Assembly: GCA_020636405.1 (NCBI GenBank)
Contig: JACJXW010000009.1
Coordinates: 1 to 64,000, forward strand
Direction of reading: 5' to 3'
DNA: 64,000 bases
DNA from: Lewinellaceae bacterium
Lineage (GTDB): Bacteria; Bacteroidota; Bacteroidia; Chitinophagales; Saprospiraceae
The notes under the pieces are model-generated. The model was not told the origin of the DNA. It did not search any database and worked only from the letters and a program-made list of their open reading frames with translations. Positions within the stretch are counted from its first letter, which is position 1; each line of letters begins with the position of its first letter. Position numbers and translations under genes: made by a program. Below, piece after piece: positions 43,784-53,699 of the stretch.

Positions 43784-45435
43784 TACCGCACTACCTGGTA
43801 TACTCTTGCTTCCCAGGGGCGAAGGGTATCTTTGAAGGAGGCGTCCTGATGGTAGTTGGAAACAAAAAGCCGGATGCGGATGCCTGTGGGTAGCGGAAGG
43901 CCGTTCTGTTCTTTTGAAGAAAAGTTGAGATAGATGTAAAACTCCCCGTCTTTGTTCCAGCGGTGATAGGCAAACAACCAATCGCTGCCCTCGTCAATGC
44001 ATTCGTAATCGCCGTACACAAGGGCCGGGTTTTCCTTGCGGAGGCGGAGCAGGTGCCGGTAGTAATAAAATACAGAATTCGGATCGGCCAGGGCTGATTT
44101 GACGTTGATCTCCCGGTAGTTGGGGTTCACCCTGATCCAGGGTTCGGAAGCGGTGGTGAAACCGGCATTGGAGCTGTCATCCCACTGTATGGGAGTTCTG
44201 GCATTGTCGCGGCCAACCTGATGAATGGTTTTCAGGAGTGCGTCAAGGTCGTCCCCGCGTTCTTTGGCCTCCCGGTATTCGTTGAGGGTTTCCAGATCCC
44301 GGTAATCCTCAATATGTTCAAAGGCCACATTTGTCATGCCGATCTCGGTGCCCTGGTAAATGGAAGGGGTGCCGCGCATGGTCAGCAGCAAGGTCGCCAG
44401 CAGTTTGGCGGATTCCTGGCGATACTCCCCGGCGTTGCCCCAGCGGGAAACCAGGCGGGGGAAATCGTGGTTATCCAGAAAAATGGAGATCCATCCTTTC
44501 TGGCCGACGGCTTTGTGCCAGGTATTGAATACTTCCTTGAATTCGTTGAAGCTCCAGTCTTTGGGGTCGAACTTACCCCCCGGGCCCCAGTCCAGCATCA
44601 TATGCCCGAAATGAAAGATCATGTTCAGCTCTTCCCTGTCCTCCCCCACGTACAGGTTGGCCAGGCGCGGAGGCACGCCCGGCGCCTCTCCGACGGTCAT
44701 AACGTCGTATTGGGAGAGTACCTTTCGGTTCATTTCCTGGAGGTACTCGTGCAGGCGGGGGCCGTTGGCGTAGATCTGCTCAATGGCCGAGCTGAAGTCG
44801 TCGGGGTCCATGTCCGGCCAGTCCAGCCGTTTGGAAATGAAAGGGATGACGTCCATGCGAAAACCGTCGATGCCTTTGTCCAGCCAGAATCGCATCAGGC
44901 TGTATACCTCCTCGCGTACCTTTTGATTCTCCCAGTTCAGGTCGGGTTGCTTGCGGGAGAACAGGTGGAGGTAGTACTCCCCGCTCTGCTCATCATGTTG
45001 CCAGGCGCTGCCGCCGAAGAACGATATCCAGTTGTTGGGCGGTTCGGGCCGCCAGAAATAGTAATCGCGATAGGGATTATCCTTCGAGCTGCGGGATTCC
45101 TGGAACCAGGGGTGCTCGTCGGAGGAATGGTTGACCACCAGGTCCATCACCAGCTTCATACCTCGGGCGTGTATACCGGCGAGCAGTTCGTCGAAGTCCG
45201 ACAACGTCCCGAATTCCTCCATGATGGCCCGGTAGTCGCTGATGTCATATCCATTGTCGTCGTTGGGGGATCGGTAGATAGGACTGAGCCAGAGGACATC
45301 GACGCCCAGGTTCTTGAGGTAGTTCAATTTTTCGATGATGCCGCGCAGGTCGCCAATGCCATCGCCATTGCTGTCCTTAAAACTGCGGGGGTAGATTTGA
45401 TAGATCACGGCTTCTTTCCACCAGGTACGGGCCAT
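43783..45435 (-). CDS. GH13 alpha-glucosidase (oligo-1,6-glucosidase type)
   Basis: 550-residue cytoplasmic GH13 enzyme with no signal peptide. Opening WWKEAVIYQIYPRSFKDSNGDGIGDL, nucleophile Asp195 in GFRMDVIPF, acid Glu250 in TVGEAPGV, and the third acidic residue in FLDNHDFPR are all present. The DGIGDL and GFRMDV patterns place it with oligo-1,6-glucosidase/alpha-glucosidase and trehalose-related subfamilies (GH13_17/23/31); the exact specificity is uncertain. Start is the ATG at 45435. The cyclase gene lies 78 bases upstream and mmuM is coupled downstream. Confidence 0.92.
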   Translation of the reverse strand: MARTWWKEAVIYQIYPRSFKDSNGDGIGDLRGIIEKLNYLKNLGVDVLWLSPIYRSPNDDNGYDISDYRAIMEEFGTLSDFDELLAGIHARGMKLVMDLVVNHSSDEHPWFQESRSSKDNPYRDYYFWRPEPPNNWISFFGGSAWQHDEQSGEYYLHLFSRKQPDLNWENQKVREEVYSLMRFWLDKGIDGFRMDVIPFISKRLDWPDMDPDDFSSAIEQIYANGPRLHEYLQEMNRKVLSQYDVMTVGEAPGVPPRLANLYVGEDREELNMIFHFGHMMLDWGPGGKFDPKDWSFNEFKEVFNTWHKAVGQKGWISIFLDNHDFPRLVSRWGNAGEYRQESAKLLATLLLTMRGTPSIYQGTEIGMTNVAFEHIEDYRDLETLNEYREAKERGDDLDALLKTIHQVGRDNARTPIQWDDSSNAGFTTASEPWIRVNPNYREINVKSALADPNSVFYYYRHLLRLRKENPALVYGDYECIDEGSDWLFAYHRWNKDGEFYIYLNFSSKEQNGLPLPTGIRIRLFVSNYHQDASFKDTLRPWEARVYQVVR

Positions 45436-45513
45436 AGTTTTCTTACAAGATAGGGAGGTTGATAAAATTTTAGGGATACACCGGAGGTTTTTTGTAAAAT
45501 GGAGTTCCCTCAT

Positions 45514-48441
45514 TTACTTGGCCATCATCCGTTCGATGCCGGTCCAGTCGTCGGGGACGCCGGTGGCGATGCACTCCAGGGTTTTGTTCAGGAACAGCTG
45601 GGTAGTGGCGTCTTCCGGATTCTCCTTGAGTATGGCTTCGAAGGTGCGGTAGGCCCGGGCAAATTCCTTTTCGAAATAGTAGCCTGTTGCCTCGCCGAAC
45701 GCGTCGAGGGTGGCCTGTTTTTTTCCCACTATCTCCGGGGGGTCTCCGTCAAAACATTCATAGATCTGGACAGGCACCTTTTTACCTTTCATTTGTACCT
45801 TTCCCAGTCGGCGGAAGTGAAAAGCATCGGGTTGTGCAATTTCCGCCAGGCTGTCTTCGCTGAGCAATATCCGGGTGCCGTAAAATTTGTTCAGGCTTTC
45901 AATCCGGGAGGCGGTATTGACCGTGTCGGAGATGGTGGTGGCGTCGAGCCGTTTTTCATCCCCGATGATACCCATGATGAGCGGGCCGGTATGGAAACCG
46001 ATGCCGGTGCGAATGGGGCGGCGTTTTTTCTGTTCCCGTTGACGGTTGTAATCCTGAAGGGCCTTTTGGATCTCGATGGAAGCCAGCAGCGCATCCGTCG
46101 GGTTGCGCTGGAAAATGGCCATAATAGCATCGCCGAGGTATTGGTTGACGAAGCCCTCGTGGCGGTCGATGATAGGCCCCATGCGCCGGTTGTAGGCATT
46201 GACGAACTCGAAGTTCTGGCTGGGCGTCATGACTTCCGACAGGGTGGTGTAATCCCGGATATCGGAGAAGAAGACGGTGACCTTGCGTTCCACCTGGTCG
46301 CCCAGGCGTACTTCGGTGATGTTTTCACGCCCGAGGGAGCGCAGGAAAGCACTGGGCACGAAGCGCCCGGTTGCCCGGTTGATCTGGTGCAGGTTGAGTT
46401 GCGTTTTTACGCGCGCCAGAAATTCATCGCGGGTAAAAGGCTTGGCCAGGTAATCGTTGGCGCCGGTGTTGAGCCCCGTTACGAGGTCTTTTACCAGGTT
46501 TTTGGCGGTAACCATGATAATGGGCAGCTCGGAAGGCAGGAACTTCTCCCGGATCTGTTCGCACACTTCGTATCCCGACATGCGCGGCATCATGATATCG
46601 AGCAGGACCAGGTCAAAATTTTCGCCCGAATGGAGCGCTGCCAGGGCCTCTTCGCCATTCATAGCCGTGGTGATGGCATAGTAATCCGAATCCAGATGGT
46701 TTTTCAGGACGTGCTGGTTGATCGGTTCGTCATCCACGATCAGGATCTTGATGCGTTGGCCTGCGGGTATCGGGGCGGCCGGGCCGGGTTTGGCCTCTTC
46801 CCGTTCCGAAGCCGGCGCTATTTGCCGCGCATTGTGCTTGACCTCTTCTTCAACAACTACCGGCTCTTCTTCGGAGGCAGGCAGGGAAAAGAAGAAGGCT
46901 GTGCCTTTGCCGGGTTCGGATTCCAGCCAGATCTTTCCACCGTGCAGTTCGATGAGGTGCCGGGTGATGGACAGGCCCAACCCCGTGCCTTCGTATTCTC
47001 GGGCGGCGGAGCCGTCCCCTTGCTGGAAAGCCTGGAAAATGAGCTCCTGCTTTTCCGGTGGTATACCTATGCCTTCATCCCGGACGGATATCTCCAGCCC
47101 ACCATCCGTAGGCCGGGCGTTGACCGAAACGGTACCTTTATCGGAAAACTTGATGGCGTTGCTCACCAGGTTCTGAAGGATCTGCTGCAGGCGGCCTTCA
47201 TCGGCCATTACCGGTGGCAGGCCTGCCGGCACGTTGTTGGACAGTTGCAGGGATTTCCCTTTGACCAGGGGCAGGTTGATGCGCAGGATAATGTCTACCA
47301 ACGGGCGCAGGTGCAGCGGTTTGGGGTGGAGGGCCAGTTCCGCATTTTTCAGGCGGGAAAAGTCCATAATATCGTTCACCAGATTGTTCAGGCGTTTGCC
47401 GGCAGAGATGACGACGGAAAGATTATCGCGCAAGACCTCCGGGCTGGTGTCCGCCCCTTTTTCGTACAGCCACTCGGTGATCCCGATGATGCCGTTGAGC
47501 GGGGTGCGCAGTTCGTGGGAGGTATTGGCCAGGAACTGGTCCTTCAACTGGTCGATCTCCAGAAGCCTTTCCGCGCGTTGTTTTTCGATCTCGGCCAGCT
47601 TTCGTTGTTGAACGAACCGGTAGCGTTGCCAGACGGCCAGAAGCAGGAACAGCAGGACCATGGCCAGGGCAAAGATTCGGTTGCGGAGGGCCCGCTCCCG
47701 GCTGAGTTCCAGTTGCAGCAGGGCGGCGTCTTTTTCCATCGTAGCGGTTTCGCGTTCCAGCTCGGCCTTTGTTCTGGCCAGTTCGGCGGCTTCCTTTTCC
47801 GCTACGGCCAATTGGGCTTCCTTGAGCAGGTTCTCGGCTTCGGTAAGTTGGAGGGCGCCTTGTACTTCCTTTTTTTCCTGAGCGATCCGGGCCTTTTCCT
47901 GCTCGGACAGCCCCAGAGCCTGGGCCGTGGATTCGAATTCCTTCTCCAGTTGTGCCAGTTGTTCGGAGGTCTTTACCAGGTCGAGCTCCTTTTTCAGCTG
48001 AGCATATCGTTCCTGGTATTCGGCCATTTTCTTATCTCTGCCGGCAACCTGATAGATGGTCTCCAGCACTTTATATCCTTTTAGCTCCGCCATCTTGTCG
48101 CCGGCGGCCTGGGCGGCGGCCAGCCCCTGTTCTCCGTAACGGATTGCTTTCTTCGTGTTCCGGCCGTCCCGTTCCGCGATGGCCAGGAAATAGGCGCTGA
48201 CGGCGATCCCGGAGTGGTATTTCAGTTGTTCAGCGAGTTCCAGCGCCTGCCCGGCGTACTCTATGGCTTGGCCAGGCTGGCTGAATTTGACCTTTTCCAC
48301 CAGGGTGTTTAACAGATCAATGCGTTCCTTGCCCCGGGCATTGGATAATGCTTCCTGCAATTCCTGAACACTGGGCTCTTGCCCGAAAGACAGGTTCACT
48401 TGTAAAGACAGAACCAATAAGCTGAGAATAATCGTCCTCAT
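45514..48441 (-). CDS. Hybrid histidine kinase, receiver and class III nucleotide cyclase in one chain
   Basis: 975-residue signalling protein. A signal peptide and TPR-like helices (25-170) are followed by a long coiled coil, a membrane helix (about 253-275), a HisKA/HATPase kinase (His309 in ANTSHELRTPLNG; G2 GTGLGLSI), a receiver (Asp615 in VLLDIMMP) and a class III cyclase with metal Asp727 in FFSDIRDYT and Asp771 in YLGDAIMAIF, plus Asn and Arg in DTVNTASRIES. A C-terminal TPR-like helix pair ends it. ATP or GTP preference cannot be decided. Start is the ATG at 48441, beginning the signal peptide. Confidence 0.93.
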   Translation of the reverse strand: MRTIILSLLVLSLQVNLSFGQEPSVQELQEALSNARGKERIDLLNTLVEKVKFSQPGQAIEYAGQALELAEQLKYHSGIAVSAYFLAIAERDGRNTKKAIRYGEQGLAAAQAAGDKMAELKGYKVLETIYQVAGRDKKMAEYQERYAQLKKELDLVKTSEQLAQLEKEFESTAQALGLSEQEKARIAQEKKEVQGALQLTEAENLLKEAQLAVAEKEAAELARTKAELERETATMEKDAALLQLELSRERALRNRIFALAMVLLFLLLAVWQRYRFVQQRKLAEIEKQRAERLLEIDQLKDQFLANTSHELRTPLNGIIGITEWLYEKGADTSPEVLRDNLSVVISAGKRLNNLVNDIMDFSRLKNAELALHPKPLHLRPLVDIILRINLPLVKGKSLQLSNNVPAGLPPVMADEGRLQQILQNLVSNAIKFSDKGTVSVNARPTDGGLEISVRDEGIGIPPEKQELIFQAFQQGDGSAAREYEGTGLGLSITRHLIELHGGKIWLESEPGKGTAFFFSLPASEEEPVVVEEEVKHNARQIAPASEREEAKPGPAAPIPAGQRIKILIVDDEPINQHVLKNHLDSDYYAITTAMNGEEALAALHSGENFDLVLLDIMMPRMSGYEVCEQIREKFLPSELPIIMVTAKNLVKDLVTGLNTGANDYLAKPFTRDEFLARVKTQLNLHQINRATGRFVPSAFLRSLGRENITEVRLGDQVERKVTVFFSDIRDYTTLSEVMTPSQNFEFVNAYNRRMGPIIDRHEGFVNQYLGDAIMAIFQRNPTDALLASIEIQKALQDYNRQREQKKRRPIRTGIGFHTGPLIMGIIGDEKRLDATTISDTVNTASRIESLNKFYGTRILLSEDSLAEIAQPDAFHFRRLGKVQMKGKKVPVQIYECFDGDPPEIVGKKQATLDAFGEATGYYFEKEFARAYRTFEAILKENPEDATTQLFLNKTLECIATGVPDDWTGIERMMAK

Positions 48442-49113
48442 TATTAGCGGATGTATGAAGATGTAGATATATCCAAGGAGCTTTTCAATTATTCCATACG
48501 GATAGTTTGGATAAATGATACGCCTCTGCCTCAAATAACGGATAAAGTAGCTTAGGACTTGTGTTGCATAGAGAGAATAAAATCATGGCTTTTCGTAAGC
48601 ATCCAATGTCATAAAGTTATAGCCATAGGAAGTACCGTAAGGTAAAGCACGGCCCAGCAGCCACCAGTTTAGCCGCATTCCTTTTTCAACCCCTTGCCAT
48701 CAGGGTTTTAACGGTTGTTTTTCTCATTCTAATGATGTTGTGAATAAATATTGAAATAAAAGATGTTTGTTTATGAAAATTTGGATCAAGACAAAGTTAC
48801 AAAATTAAATTCCATCGCCAGCGGAGATATTGAGTGATTGTGAACATTTATTTTTTGAGGCCAGAGGATGGCTTCTTCTTGTCCAAATCCTTTCCCCAAA
48901 GCCTTCGGCGTTGCCTCCCGGCCTTTTTAGCAGGTATCAAATATTTGACACATTGAACTATTATGCCTACCTTGCGCGTTATTCTGAGGTATTCCTTAAC
49001 ACGGGAACACCATTATTCACCATTTAAGGATAAATTCCTTGCAACACATAACTGCTGATCCAGAACCCGCCAAGAAAATTAGGAGTTTTAACCAGCCGTT
49101 TTCAATTTAAGTA
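48442..49113. other. Intergenic region with the rhlE promoter and long leader
   Basis: 672 bases between the divergent cyclase and rhlE genes, A/T-rich in the middle. A well-formed promoter sits at 48944-48975 for rhlE, leaving a leader of about 130 bases. A 65-codon frame at 48830-49027 spans the promoter and has no family resemblance. No cyclase-gene promoter was identified. Confidence 0.6.
48944..48975 (+). promoter_or_regulatory. Probable rhlE promoter
   Basis: TTTG at 48944-48947 and TACCTTGC at 48968-48975 are exactly 20 bases apart, near the Bacteroidota consensus. The resulting leader of about 130 bases resembles the long leaders of cold-inducible helicase genes. Confidence 0.55.
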
Positions 49114-50397
49114 ATGACTTTTCAAGACCTTCATCTCATCGAGCCCATCCAGCGGGCTCTAAAAACGGCTGGATATCAAAAACCGACACCCATTCAGGCA
49201 CAATCCATACCGCTGGCGCTTCAAGGCAGAGACCTGTTGGCCTGCGCGCAGACCGGCACCGGTAAAACGGCTGCTTTCGCCTTGCCTATCCTTCAGATGC
49301 TGAACGATCAGCAACCGGCCAGCGGGCGGCGGAGATCCATCCAGGCTCTGATCCTGGCCCCTACCCGGGAACTGGCCATTCAGATCGGGGAGAGCTTCGA
49401 CGCTTACGGCCAGCACCTGAAACTGCGGCATACGGTTATTTTCGGCGGCGTATCTCAGAATGCCCAGACCCGTAAGTTGCAATCCGGAGTCGACATCCTG
49501 GTCGCTACGCCGGGCCGCCTGCTCGACCTGATGAACCAGGGCTACGTCAGCCTCAATGATATCGAGTTCTTTGTCCTCGACGAGGCCGACCGCATGCTCG
49601 ATATGGGCTTTATCCACGATGTAAAGCGGGTGATCCGCAAATTGCCGGAGCAACGGCAGACCTTCTTCTTCTCGGCGACCATGCCGACCGCTATCGCCGA
49701 ATTGTCCCGCGAGATCCTGGACCGCCCTGCCAAAGTACAGGTCGATCCGGTATCCTCCACTGCTGAGCGCGTAGAGCAGTCTGTTTACTTCGTGCCTAAG
49801 AACCAAAAGCGAAACCTGCTGCTCCACCTGCTGCGCAATGAGGACATTTCCGAGGCTCTCGTCTTTACCCGTACCAAACACGGCGCCAACCGCGTCGCTA
49901 AAGAACTCAGCAAACGGGGTATTCACGCCGAGGCCATCCACGGCAATAAATCTCAGAATGCCCGTCAACTGGCGCTCAACAACTTCAAAGATGGCCGCAC
50001 CCGCGTGCTGGTCGCCACCGACATTGCGGCTCGTGGTATCGACATCGAAGAATTGTCACACGTCATCAATTTCGACCTGCCCAATATCTCGGAAACCTAC
50101 GTGCATCGTATCGGCCGTACCGGCCGTGCCGGCGCCAGCGGCATCGCCCTGTCTTTCTGCGACACCGAAGAGCGCCCCTACCTGCGCGATATCCAGAAGC
50201 TGACCGGACTGCGGATACCTGTTGTACAGCATCCCTTTACCGCCGAGGATGAAGACGACCAGCCTGCTCCACAGCCGGCGCCACGGCCGCAGCCGGAAAG
50301 TAACGGTGGTAACCGCAACCGAAATAACAACGGTCAAAAATGGCGGAATAAAAAACGCCGGAGCGGCTCAAAGGTTTCCGGGGATAACCGGAGGTAG
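49114..50397 (+). CDS. rhlE: DEAD-box ATP-dependent RNA helicase, RhlE type
   Basis: 427-residue RNA helicase. All motifs are present: Q-motif KPTPIQAQSIP, I AQTGTGKT, Ia PTRELAIQ, II DEAD, III SAT, IV ALVFTRTKHGANR, V ATDIAARGIDI, VI HRIGRTGRAG. A basic, Pro/Gln/Asn-rich tail (residues 375-427) is typical of RhlE proteins and binds RNA. Such helicases act in ribosome assembly and cold adaptation. A two-hairpin REP unit starts 20 bases after the stop. Confidence 0.95.
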   Translation: MTFQDLHLIEPIQRALKTAGYQKPTPIQAQSIPLALQGRDLLACAQTGTGKTAAFALPILQMLNDQQPASGRRRSIQALILAPTRELAIQIGESFDAYGQHLKLRHTVIFGGVSQNAQTRKLQSGVDILVATPGRLLDLMNQGYVSLNDIEFFVLDEADRMLDMGFIHDVKRVIRKLPEQRQTFFFSATMPTAIAELSREILDRPAKVQVDPVSSTAERVEQSVYFVPKNQKRNLLLHLLRNEDISEALVFTRTKHGANRVAKELSKRGIHAEAIHGNKSQNARQLALNNFKDGRTRVLVATDIAARGIDIEELSHVINFDLPNISETYVHRIGRTGRAGASGIALSFCDTEERPYLRDIQKLTGLRIPVVQHPFTAEDEDDQPAPQPAPRPQPESNGGNRNRNNNGQKWRNKKRRSGSKVSGDNRR

Positions 50398-50416
50398 GCG
50401 GAGGCTAAGCGACACC

Positions 50417-50520
50417 TTAAGTGCTGATTTCCCATCAGCGCTTAATTTCCAGCAAGCCACCAAAGCAGGCCGGGCAAAATCTCACTCAACTTAGGCGCCA
50501 ATGGGAAATTGGCGCCTAAG
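50417..50520 (+). repeat. REP unit A (two hairpins, long spacer)
   Basis: Hairpin 1 (50417-50445) pairs TTAAGTGCTGAT with ATCAGCGCTTAA. Hairpin 2 (50490-50520) pairs CTTAGGCGCCAAT with ATTGGCGCCTAAG. The spacer of 44 bases is nearly the same as in unit B at 53531, including AAAGCAGGCCGGG. The ATG at 50501 that opens the next gene's frame lies inside hairpin 2. Confidence 0.88.
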
Positions 50521-53500
50521 TTGTATCTTCCTGTTTAAAAACACCTTGAACCTACTATCCCGAACGTCTCTTACCCTCCTCCTGGCAGTGCTCCTCCACG
50601 CCCTGCCGGCACAGCGCCCCCACCCCGCCTTCCGCAATTACGGCACCGATGAGGGCCTGCCGAGCCCCGAAGTTTATGAAGTGCTGCAAGACCGGCGCGG
50701 CTACCTCTGGTTCGGCACCGACAACGGTGTGAGCCGCTTCAATGGGTATGAGTTTGAGAACTTCGGCCCGGCGCAGGGGCTGGCCAACAACGTGGTGTTC
50801 TACCTGCACGAAGACCACTGGGGCCGCATCTGGATGCTTACCCTGTCGAAAAACCTGTATTACTACGATTATGGGCAGGATAGTATCCTGGCCTTTCCCT
50901 ACAATCACCTTTTTCGGGAAATGCCCTATTTTAATGGACGCCTTATGGGTTTTTATGTGGATTCGGTGGGGAATGTATATCGCAGCTCAACAATCAAAGG
51001 ATTTATTCGCATTTCTCCGAAGGGGGAACACCAGTTCATTCAACTCCCCGAAGTGCGAAATGCGATTCTGGCGCTGGAAATTGAAGGGGCCTGGCTTTAT
51101 ACTTATGTTTCCCCCCCAAAACGAAAATATTCGGGTGAAGCGGACTTTCCCTTTTATGTTTATGACAGCTTCGACAGGCCCGGCAGGATATCGGGGGAAC
51201 TCACCCTCCAGCGAGGAGCTTTTTTCTTAAACGCAACACATAATTTTTATCCTCTTAGCCAAGGGTATTACCTGAACCAGCTATGGGGGCAACTTTTCCT
51301 GATCAAAAATGAACAGGCCGTATGGTCGCAGCCAGCACCTGGACTGGGCATGGCCTCAGCCTACCAGATGAAAGACGGCCATATCTTAGTGGGAGGGAAT
51401 TGGGGGGGCGGAGTCCGAAAATACGCTGGGCTGGATGCGCTGAAAAAGTTCGAATTCCAAACTTATCTGCCAGGCCTGTCGGTCTCCCACATTCTGGAAG
51501 ACAGCGATGGAGGGTTCTGGCTAACCTCCACCGAAAATGGGGTTTATTATCTTCCGGACTGGGGATTTTCCATTTACGATGAAAGTAATGGGCTCCCCGG
51601 AGAAAATGTTACGGCCATTGCCTTTCGCGATCCGGAAACCCTGTATTTCGGGCTGAAGAGCGGTTCGGCCTTCGAACTCAACATTCCGGATCAGGAATGG
51701 ACGCCACTGCCGGAAATCTCAGGCGGAGGGGAAATATTCGGCTTGTTCTGGGACACGATACAAAACCAACTGGTGATCAACAGCAGCCCCAACACCTATT
51801 ATTATAGGCCTGGCCAAACCATTCGCGAACAGTCTACCCCTATTAAATTATCCGCCCGGAAATTCAACCTTTCGCCGGACGGGCAGAACCTTTACAGCAA
51901 TTCTTCCGCGGGTTTTATCAGGTTGACTCTTGGAAAAAGCGATTCTCTCTTTTTTTCAAGCATCGCCCACAATTGGGTCGTGCGTCTTTTTGACATCTAC
52001 GAAGATCGATCCGGAAGGGTATGGGCAGCCGGGCAACAAGGGCTGCTTGAATACAACGGAGATACCCTCCTTCCATCCAACCTGCACCCCGCACTATCTT
52101 CCCGCATCGAGGAAATTGATGAATTTGAGGACGGAACGCTGGTGTTCGGCACCAAAGGCCGGGGCATAGTGATCTGGGACGGGGAGGAATTCCAGGTTAT
52201 TGGCGAAGAAGAAGGCCTCACTTCCAGCATGATCGAACGCCTGCACATCGATAGCGAGGGCAACCTTTGGGTGGGCACCCTGAGCGGCCTCAATAAAGTG
52301 CGTTTTTCCGGGGACAGCACCTTCAGCATTCAGCGCTTCACCATTGCCAACGGGCTGCCTTCCAATGAGATCAGCGACATCCAATCCTGGGGAGATCAGT
52401 TATGGGTGGGCACAACCCGGGGGTTGGTGAAACTGCCGTTAGGCAAGGGGGTCGAAGCGAATTCCCGCCCGCCGGTTATTGAAAAGCTCTTTGTCAACGG
52501 AGCAGAGGCGCGAGCAGATTCCCTCCCTGTCCTATCCTACCTCCAGAACAATCTGAATTTCACCTACCTCACTCTGGATTTCAGCCAGAACGGTAAGGTT
52601 GACTACCGTTACCGCCTGCTCCCCAACGAATCCTGGACTCCCTCCCGGCAACGGAGGGTGGACTACCCTGCCCTAACTCCCGGCGATTATACTTTCGAGG
52701 TGCAGTCGCAGAACAAAGACGGTTTCTGGAGCGAACCGGCCCGCCTCGCTTTTTCCATACGCCCCCCCTTATGGCAACGGTACTGGTTTTGGGCCGTCGG
52801 GGGGCTGCTGGCTGCCGGGCTGGCCTACCTGTTCTACCGCAACCGGGTGGATCGCCTCAAAAAGGAAGTAGCCTTCCAGAAACAACTTGCGGAAAAAGAG
52901 CGGGAAATGAACGCCTTGCAACGCTCCGCCCTGCGCGCCCAGATGAACCCTCACTTCCTGTCCAATTGCCTGAACACCATTCAGAGTTTCATCGCTAAAG
53001 GGGAAAAGATGACGGCCATGCGCTACCTGTCTAATTTCAACCGCCTGCTGCGCCGTGCCATCGACTTCTCCCAGAGGAATGAGATCTCCCTGGAAGAGGA
53101 GGTTCAACTGCTGAAGGACTACATCGAGTTGGAGCAAATGCGCTTCGGGGGCCGGTTCGGTTATCGAATAGAATTAGATGAGTCCATCGACTTGTTTGAC
53201 ACCCAGATCCCACCCATGCTGGTGCAGCCGTTTGTTGAAAATGCCATCATCCATGCCTTCCCCGATGAGGTAAGCAACCCGGAACTTCACATCGCCTACT
53301 ACCAGGAGGGCGAGAACCTGCTCATTACCGTCACCGACAACGGGATCGGCATCGCCGAGGCGAAACGCCGGAAGTCCGCCGGGCCCCGCAGTAAACGGAA
53401 GTCCTATGGCATGGGCCTGCCGGCCCGCCGCCTGCGGTTACTGGGGGGGCAGGAAGAAGAACAGGTGATGGTCGAGGAGATAAAGGGTGAAAAAGGCAAG

Positions 53501-53539
53501 GTATTGGGGACGCGGGTGTGGGTCGTCATTAAGCGCTGA
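50501..53539 (+). CDS. LytS-type sensor kinase with two-component propeller
   Basis: 1012-residue sensor in the style of Bacteroidota 'regulator propeller' kinases. After a signal region (LTLLLAVLLHALPAQ) come Reg_prop blades (GLPSPEVYEVLQDRRGYLWFGTDNGVSRF and many more to about 650), a Y_Y_Y domain, a membrane helix (about 762-780) and a LytS-like kinase with His818 in AQMNPHFLSNCLNTIQ, and GIGIAEAK. The first ATG lies in REP unit A; the in-frame TTG at 50546 is a likely alternative start that leaves a clean signal peptide. The stop TGA lies in REP unit B. Its probable partner is the LytTR gene at 55313. Confidence 0.92.
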   Translation: MGNWRLSCIFLFKNTLNLLSRTSLTLLLAVLLHALPAQRPHPAFRNYGTDEGLPSPEVYEVLQDRRGYLWFGTDNGVSRFNGYEFENFGPAQGLANNVVFYLHEDHWGRIWMLTLSKNLYYYDYGQDSILAFPYNHLFREMPYFNGRLMGFYVDSVGNVYRSSTIKGFIRISPKGEHQFIQLPEVRNAILALEIEGAWLYTYVSPPKRKYSGEADFPFYVYDSFDRPGRISGELTLQRGAFFLNATHNFYPLSQGYYLNQLWGQLFLIKNEQAVWSQPAPGLGMASAYQMKDGHILVGGNWGGGVRKYAGLDALKKFEFQTYLPGLSVSHILEDSDGGFWLTSTENGVYYLPDWGFSIYDESNGLPGENVTAIAFRDPETLYFGLKSGSAFELNIPDQEWTPLPEISGGGEIFGLFWDTIQNQLVINSSPNTYYYRPGQTIREQSTPIKLSARKFNLSPDGQNLYSNSSAGFIRLTLGKSDSLFFSSIAHNWVVRLFDIYEDRSGRVWAAGQQGLLEYNGDTLLPSNLHPALSSRIEEIDEFEDGTLVFGTKGRGIVIWDGEEFQVIGEEEGLTSSMIERLHIDSEGNLWVGTLSGLNKVRFSGDSTFSIQRFTIANGLPSNEISDIQSWGDQLWVGTTRGLVKLPLGKGVEANSRPPVIEKLFVNGAEARADSLPVLSYLQNNLNFTYLTLDFSQNGKVDYRYRLLPNESWTPSRQRRVDYPALTPGDYTFEVQSQNKDGFWSEPARLAFSIRPPLWQRYWFWAVGGLLAAGLAYLFYRNRVDRLKKEVAFQKQLAEKEREMNALQRSALRAQMNPHFLSNCLNTIQSFIAKGEKMTAMRYLSNFNRLLRRAIDFSQRNEISLEEEVQLLKDYIELEQMRFGGRFGYRIELDESIDLFDTQIPPMLVQPFVENAIIHAFPDEVSNPELHIAYYQEGENLLITVTDNGIGIAEAKRRKSAGPRSKRKSYGMGLPARRLRLLGGQEEEQVMVEEIKGEKGKVLGTRVWVVIKR

Positions 53540-53630
53540 TTTTCCATCAGCGCTTGATTTTCCAAAGGTCACCAAAGCAGGCCGGGTAATCTCACTCAGC
53601 TTAGGCGCCAATGGGAGATTGGCGCCCAAG
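53531..53630 (+). repeat. REP unit B (two hairpins, long spacer)
   Basis: Hairpin 1 (53531-53555) pairs AAGCGCTGAT with ATCAGCGCTT and contains the last sense codons and TGA stop of the kinase gene. Hairpin 2 (53600-53630) pairs CTTAGGCGCCAAT with ATTGGCGCCcAAG with one mismatch. The spacer matches unit A. Confidence 0.88.
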
Positions 53631-53639
53631 CAGCAGCGC

Positions 53640-53670
53640 TTGACAAAATACCCCAAAGCCCTTATCTTCT
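53640..53670 (+). promoter_or_regulatory. Probable promoter of the RAYT gene
   Basis: TTG at 53640-53642 and TATCTTCT at 53663-53670 are separated by 20 bases, resembling TTG-N19-21-TAnnTTTG with two mismatches in the -7 element. It begins just after REP unit B; the start codon is 30 bases downstream. Confidence 0.45.
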
Positions 53671-53699
53671 AGTACTTTTTTTCTCTCAACGATAGAGTC

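Noticed and set aside
44221..45453. 410-codon frame antisense to the GH13 glucosidase
   Set aside because: Shadow frame; all GH13 catalytic motifs are on the opposite strand.
45499..48084. 861-codon frame antisense to the kinase-cyclase gene
   Set aside because: The sense strand encodes complete kinase, receiver and cyclase domains; the antisense translation has no recognisable motif.
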